Assembly (NCBI GenBank): GCA_030597345.1
Contig: JAUVSA010000061.1
Location: 1 to 9,459 of the forward strand
DNA length: 9,459 nucleotides
DNA from: Bacillota bacterium
GTDB taxonomy: Bacteria; Armatimonadota; Hebobacteria; Hebobacterales; Hebobacteraceae
Reading direction: 5' to 3'
How positions within the stretch are numbered: position 1 is the first letter of the stretch; every line of letters starts with the position of its first letter. The notes under the pieces were generated by a model. It was not told the DNA's origin, searched no databases, and saw only the letters and a list, made by a program, of their open reading frames with translations. Position numbers and translations under genes: made by a program. Positions 5,757 through 9,459 of this stretch are shown here, in pieces.

Positions 5757-8700
5757 ATGCAAACTGTCCGTGTTAAGGGTCGAATCCCGCATCACGCCCG
5801 CGTCGAGGCCGAACTTCCAGACCTCATCGAGATTCAGATCAACTCCTAGCGGTGGTTCCGCGAACAAGGGCTGTTGGAGCTCTTCAGGAACTTCTCCCCG
5901 ATCCAGGATTTCACCGGCAATCTTGCCCTCTCATTCTGTGACCCCCAGGACGACGAGCCCAAGTATTACCTGGGCGAGCCCAAGTACGACTTGCGCGAGT
6001 GCCACGACCGCGACGCCACCTTCGAGGCCCCGCTGAAGGCGCGCGTCTGGCTCCACCACCGACGCACCGGCGAGATCAAGGAGTCCGAGGTGTATCTCGG
6101 CGAGCTCCCCATCATGACCGAGAATGGCACCTTCCTAATCAACGGCGCCGAGCGCTGCGTCGTCAGCCAGCTCGCCCGATCGCCTGGCGTTTACTTCCGA
6201 GACTCGATAGACTTCAGCGGCCGCATCCTGTACAGCGCTCAGGTCATCCCCAGTGAAGGCGCGTGGCTCGACATCGATACCGACGCGAACGACCTCGTAT
6301 CGGTCAAGATCGGCCAGGCGCACAAGTTTCCGGTGACCGCTCTGCTGCGGGCGCTGAACTCCATCAATCTCGCGCCAGGCAGCGAGAAAGCCAAGTGCTC
6401 CACTGATGGGGACCTGGTTCATATCTTCGGCACGCCCGAGAAGCCCCGCAAGCTCACTGCCGAGGCACTGGTGGGTCAACGAGTCTGGGACCGCGTGAGC
6501 GATCGCGCGACTGGAGAGGTGATCGTGGAGGCCGGCGAACGGCTCGACGAGGAGACCGCAGCCCGCGTCGTAGAGCTGAAGCCGAAGAAGCTGCAGCTGG
6601 CCCTCGTGCCCCCCCTGATCGATCAGACGATGGAGCGGGATCAGACTCGCAACGAGGACGAGGCGCTGATCGACATCTATCGCCGAGAGAGGCCAGGAGA
6701 TCCCGTCACTCCCGAGATCGCGCGGAAGCGGCTGTCCGGGCTATTCGCGGACAATCGACGCTATGATCTGGCTCGCGTCGGTCGCTACAAGCTCAACAAG
6801 AAGCTCGGCCTCGACCTGCCGGAGAGAATAAGGACTCTGACCAAGGAAGACCTGATCGCTATTCTGCGCTATCTCATGCGCCTCAGCGATGGCGATGAGA
6901 CCGCGGGCATAGACGAGATCGACCATCTCATGAACAAGCGCGTGAGGTGTGTGGGCGAGCTGCTGCAGAACCAGTTCCGAATCGGCTTCCTGCGGATGGA
7001 GCGGATCGCGCGGGAACGGATGACGAGCCTCGATCCGGAGCAAGTGACGCCACAGGCCATCATCAGCACGAAGCCTATCTCCGCCGCCATCAAGAGCTTC
7101 TTCGGATCCAGCCAGCTCAGCCAGTTCATGGACGAGACCAATCCGCTTGCAGAGCTGACGCACAAACGGCGGCTCAGCGCGCTCGGCCCCGGCGGCCTCA
7201 GTCGGCAGAGCGCGAAGCTGGAGGTGCGGGACGTCCACCATTCGCACTACGGCCGGATATGTCCCATCGAAACCCCCGAAGGCCCGAACATCGGCCTGAT
7301 CGGCTCGCTCGCTATCTATGCGCGCCTCGATGAGTACGGATTCATCGAGACCCCCTATCGGAGAGTGAAGAACGGAGTCATCACCGACGAGGTCATCTAT
7401 CTCACCGCGGACGAGGAAGAAGGCTACCGTATTGCGCCCGCCTCCGTGCCGGTGGACGAGAAAGGACGCTTCATCGACGAGAGCGTGAGCGTTCGCTATC
7501 GAGACACCTATCCGGCCGTCTCGCCCAAGGAGATAGACTTTGTGGATCTGTCGCCAAAGCAGATCGTGTCGGTTGCCACTTCGCTGATTCCCTTCCTCGA
7601 GAATGACGACGCGAACCGGGCCTTGATGGGCTCGAACATGCAGCGTCAGGCGGTACCCCTGCTGCGGGCGGAGGCGCCCTACGTCAAGACCGGTGTCGAG
7701 GGGCGGGCAGCCCGGGACTCGGGGGCAGCAGCCCTGGCACGCGCCGACGGTATGGTGACCTCGGTGACGGCGAAGAACATCGAGGTGAAGCGGGCCGACG
7801 GGACTGTAGACGACTATATACTCGAGAAGTTCGTTCGATCCAACCAGGCGACCTGTATCAACCAGCATGCCATCGTGTCCAAGGGAGAGTTTGTGGCTGA
7901 AGGACAGGTCCTGGCCGATGGACCGTGCACGGATGGTGGCGAACTGGCGCTGGGTCGGAACACTCTGGTCGCCTTCATGCCCTGGGAGGGATTCAACTAC
8001 GAAGATGCCATCATCCTCAGCGAGCGGATGGTCCGCGAGGACATCTTCACCTCGATCCACATTGAGAAGTACGAGATCGAAGCCCGAGAGACCAAGGTGG
8101 GACCGGAGGAGATCACGCGGGCCATCCCCAACGTAGGCGACGAGGCGCTCAAAGACCTGGACGAGGACGGGGTCGTCCGCGTAGGTGCGCTGGTGCAGGC
8201 AGAGGACATCCTGGTGGGCAAGGTGGCGCCGAAGGGCCAGGAGGAACTCACCTCTGAGGAGAAGCTGGTGCGGGCAATCTTCGGGGAGAAGGCGGCCGAG
8301 ATGCGAGATACTTCGCTCCGGGTGCCCCACGGCGAGAAGGGCAAGGTCGTGGACATCAAGCGCTTCTCCCGGGTGAAGTACCGCTGCCAGAAGTGTGAGA
8401 CACGGTACCAAGTCGGCAAGAACCAGCACAGACACTACTGCGACCGATGTGGGGGTGAGTTGAAACGGGAGCCTGGCGATGATCTGCTGCCGGGCGTGAA
8501 CCAGCTGGTGCGGGTCCATGTGGCGCAGAGGCGCGAGGTCATGGAGGGAGACAAGCTGGCGGGGCGGCACGGCAACAAGGGGGTGGTAGCGAAGATCCTG
8601 CCTCAGGAGGACATGCCCTTCCTGCCGGACGGGACGCCGGTGGACATTGTGCTGAACCCGCTGGGGGTTCCCTCCCGGATGAACGTCGGTCAGATCTTCG

Positions 8701-9459
8701 AGACCCACCTCGGCGTGGTCGCGCAAGAGCTGGGGATCCACTTCGAGAACCCGATCTTCGAGGGGGCGACCGAGAACGAGATTCTTGAGTACTTCGGTAT
8801 TGCGGCAGACCGGCTCCGCGCGCGCGGCCTGCGGAACTACGTGGTGGAGGAGATGCGCCTGTCGGATGACTGGTACGAGGAGGGGGCTGACTACGAATCT
8901 CTCAGAGCTGCTCTGGCGCGCTGGCTCAACGGGGCCGACCCCGCGGAGGTGGAGCGCGCGGCGGAGTGGACCGCGGTCGATCCGGAGGAATGGGAGAAGG
9001 TACGGGGGGCGGAGGCACGCGCGAGCTACCTGGTGGACCGCATCGCCAAGCGGGTGGAGCGGAGAGTAGGCTTCGACCCGGAGTCCGGAAAGTACTGGCT
9101 CTACGATGGGCGTACTGGGCAGCCCTTCAACAATGAGACGGCGACGGCCGAGATCTACACGATGAAGCTCATCCACCTGGTGGATGACAAGATCCATGCG
9201 CGCGCGACCGGGCCGTACTCGCTGGTAACCCAGCAGCCGCTGGGCGACAAGGCTCAGTTCGGTGGGCAGCGCTTCGGTGAGATGGAGGTATGGGCGCTGG
9301 AGGCGTCCGGTGCCGCGCAGACGCTCCAGGAGATCCTGACCCTCAAGTCGGACGATGTGCTGGGCCGGGTCAAGACGTATGAGGCTATCGTGAAGGGGGA
9401 AGCGATTTCGGAGCCGGGTATACCCGAGTCTTTCAAGATCCTCATCAAGGAGCTCCAGA
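5757..9459 (+). CDS. rpoB: DNA-directed RNA polymerase subunit beta (3' partial, amber codon at position 31)
   Basis: From ATG 5757, after AGGGGGAG, the frame runs 1234 codons to the window edge and is interrupted only by TAG at 5847-5849. Both sides of the TAG are plain RpoB: LPDLIEIQINS before, RWFREQGLLELF and SPIQDFTGN after. Later landmarks are MTENGTFLINGAERCVVSQL, the rifampicin region FFGSSQLSQFMDETNPLAEL to about residue 480 (H469 and S474 correspond to E. coli H526 and S531), RICPIETPEGPNIGL, MGSNMQRQAVPLL, and the active-site GDKLAGRHGNKG (931-942, with K933 and K941 matching E. coli K1065 and K1073). The C-terminal QQPLGDKAQFGGQRFGEMEV and LTLKSDD are also present. Only the last few dozen residues are missing. 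An insertion with C877xxC880 and C895xxC898 forms a likely zinc ribbon. The beta subunit holds most of the catalytic cleft of RNA polymerase. Whether this copy is expressed depends on what the TAG means. Neither rplL nor rplJ lies upstream; rpoC would be expected downstream. Confidence 0.95.
5847..5849 (+). other. In-frame TAG within rpoB
   Basis: Codon 31 of rpoB reads TAG in the context ATC AAC TCC TAG CGG TGG TTC. Family members usually have Tyr or Phe here (S-Y/F-x-W-F), so TAC to TAG is the simplest single change. No downstream in-frame start with a proper ribosome site is apparent nearby: TTG 5874 has only AAGGG, about 3 nt away. The observation is certain; its meaning (sequence error, nonsense mutation or recoding) is open. 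Confidence 0.85.

Noticed and set aside
5776..5788. T-loop-like GGGTCGAATCCC string
   Set aside because: It lies inside the rpoB coding frame (KGRIPHHA) with no cloverleaf around it.
6741..9197. Very long minus-strand open frame (818 codons) opposite rpoB
   Set aside because: It is an antisense shadow produced by GC-rich codon bias; the plus strand is unmistakably RpoB and the antisense product has no recognisable domain.
1..9459. CRISPR array, phage module, toxin-antitoxin pair or restriction system
   Set aside because: No regularly spaced repeats and no matching gene pairs were seen on either strand.

Overview
This is a high-GC bacterial chromosomal window, probably from an uncultured lineage. 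It carries a FixX-type ferredoxin, a DUF2723 membrane glycosyltransferase-like protein, dTDP-L-rhamnose genes and the housekeeping gene rpoB. This content would fit groups such as Armatimonadota or Chloroflexota, but the sequence alone does not fix the phylum. I see no RNA genes, CRISPR array or phage module.

Layout: (1) 1-143 is the 3' end of fixX. (2) 261-2375 encodes a DUF2723 polytopic membrane protein, overlapped by 4 bp by the start of a PAP2-type phosphatase gene. The PAP2 gene is cut near base 2578, where the DNA switches to the 5' end of an oppositely oriented glycosyltransferase gene. That glycosyltransferase fragment (2579-2773, minus strand) follows rfbB on the minus strand and also has an in-frame TAA. 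(3) 2801-4963 is a divergent dTDP-rhamnose block: intact rfbB on the minus strand, then on the plus strand a good sigma70-like promoter, a 41-codon remnant of a dTDP-4-dehydrorhamnose 3,5-epimerase-like gene, and intact rfbD overlapping it by ATGA. (4) 4964-5367 is a frameshifted, truncated transposase fragment on the minus strand. (5) 5384-5756 is mostly non-coding, with one doubtful small ORF, hairpins and a possible promoter. (6) 5757-9459 is rpoB, nearly complete but running off the window. It has an amber TAG at codon 31, where the family usually has an aromatic residue, and a four-cysteine zinc-ribbon insertion.

Biology: rfbB and rfbD catalyse the first and last of the three steps from dTDP-glucose to dTDP-L-rhamnose. 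The middle (epimerase) step exists here only as a remnant, so an intact copy must lie elsewhere if the pathway works. The DUF2723, PAP2 and glycosyltransferase genes fit the same theme of envelope polysaccharide or lipid-linked glycan synthesis.

No convincing new multi-gene system is visible. The most notable signals are the rpoB amber codon, the rpoB zinc ribbon, the epimerase remnant kept as a translated leader of rfbD, and the run of broken genes and junctions between 2.4 and 5.9 kb. That run could reflect real genome decay and rearrangement or metagenome assembly and sequence errors; raw reads would decide.
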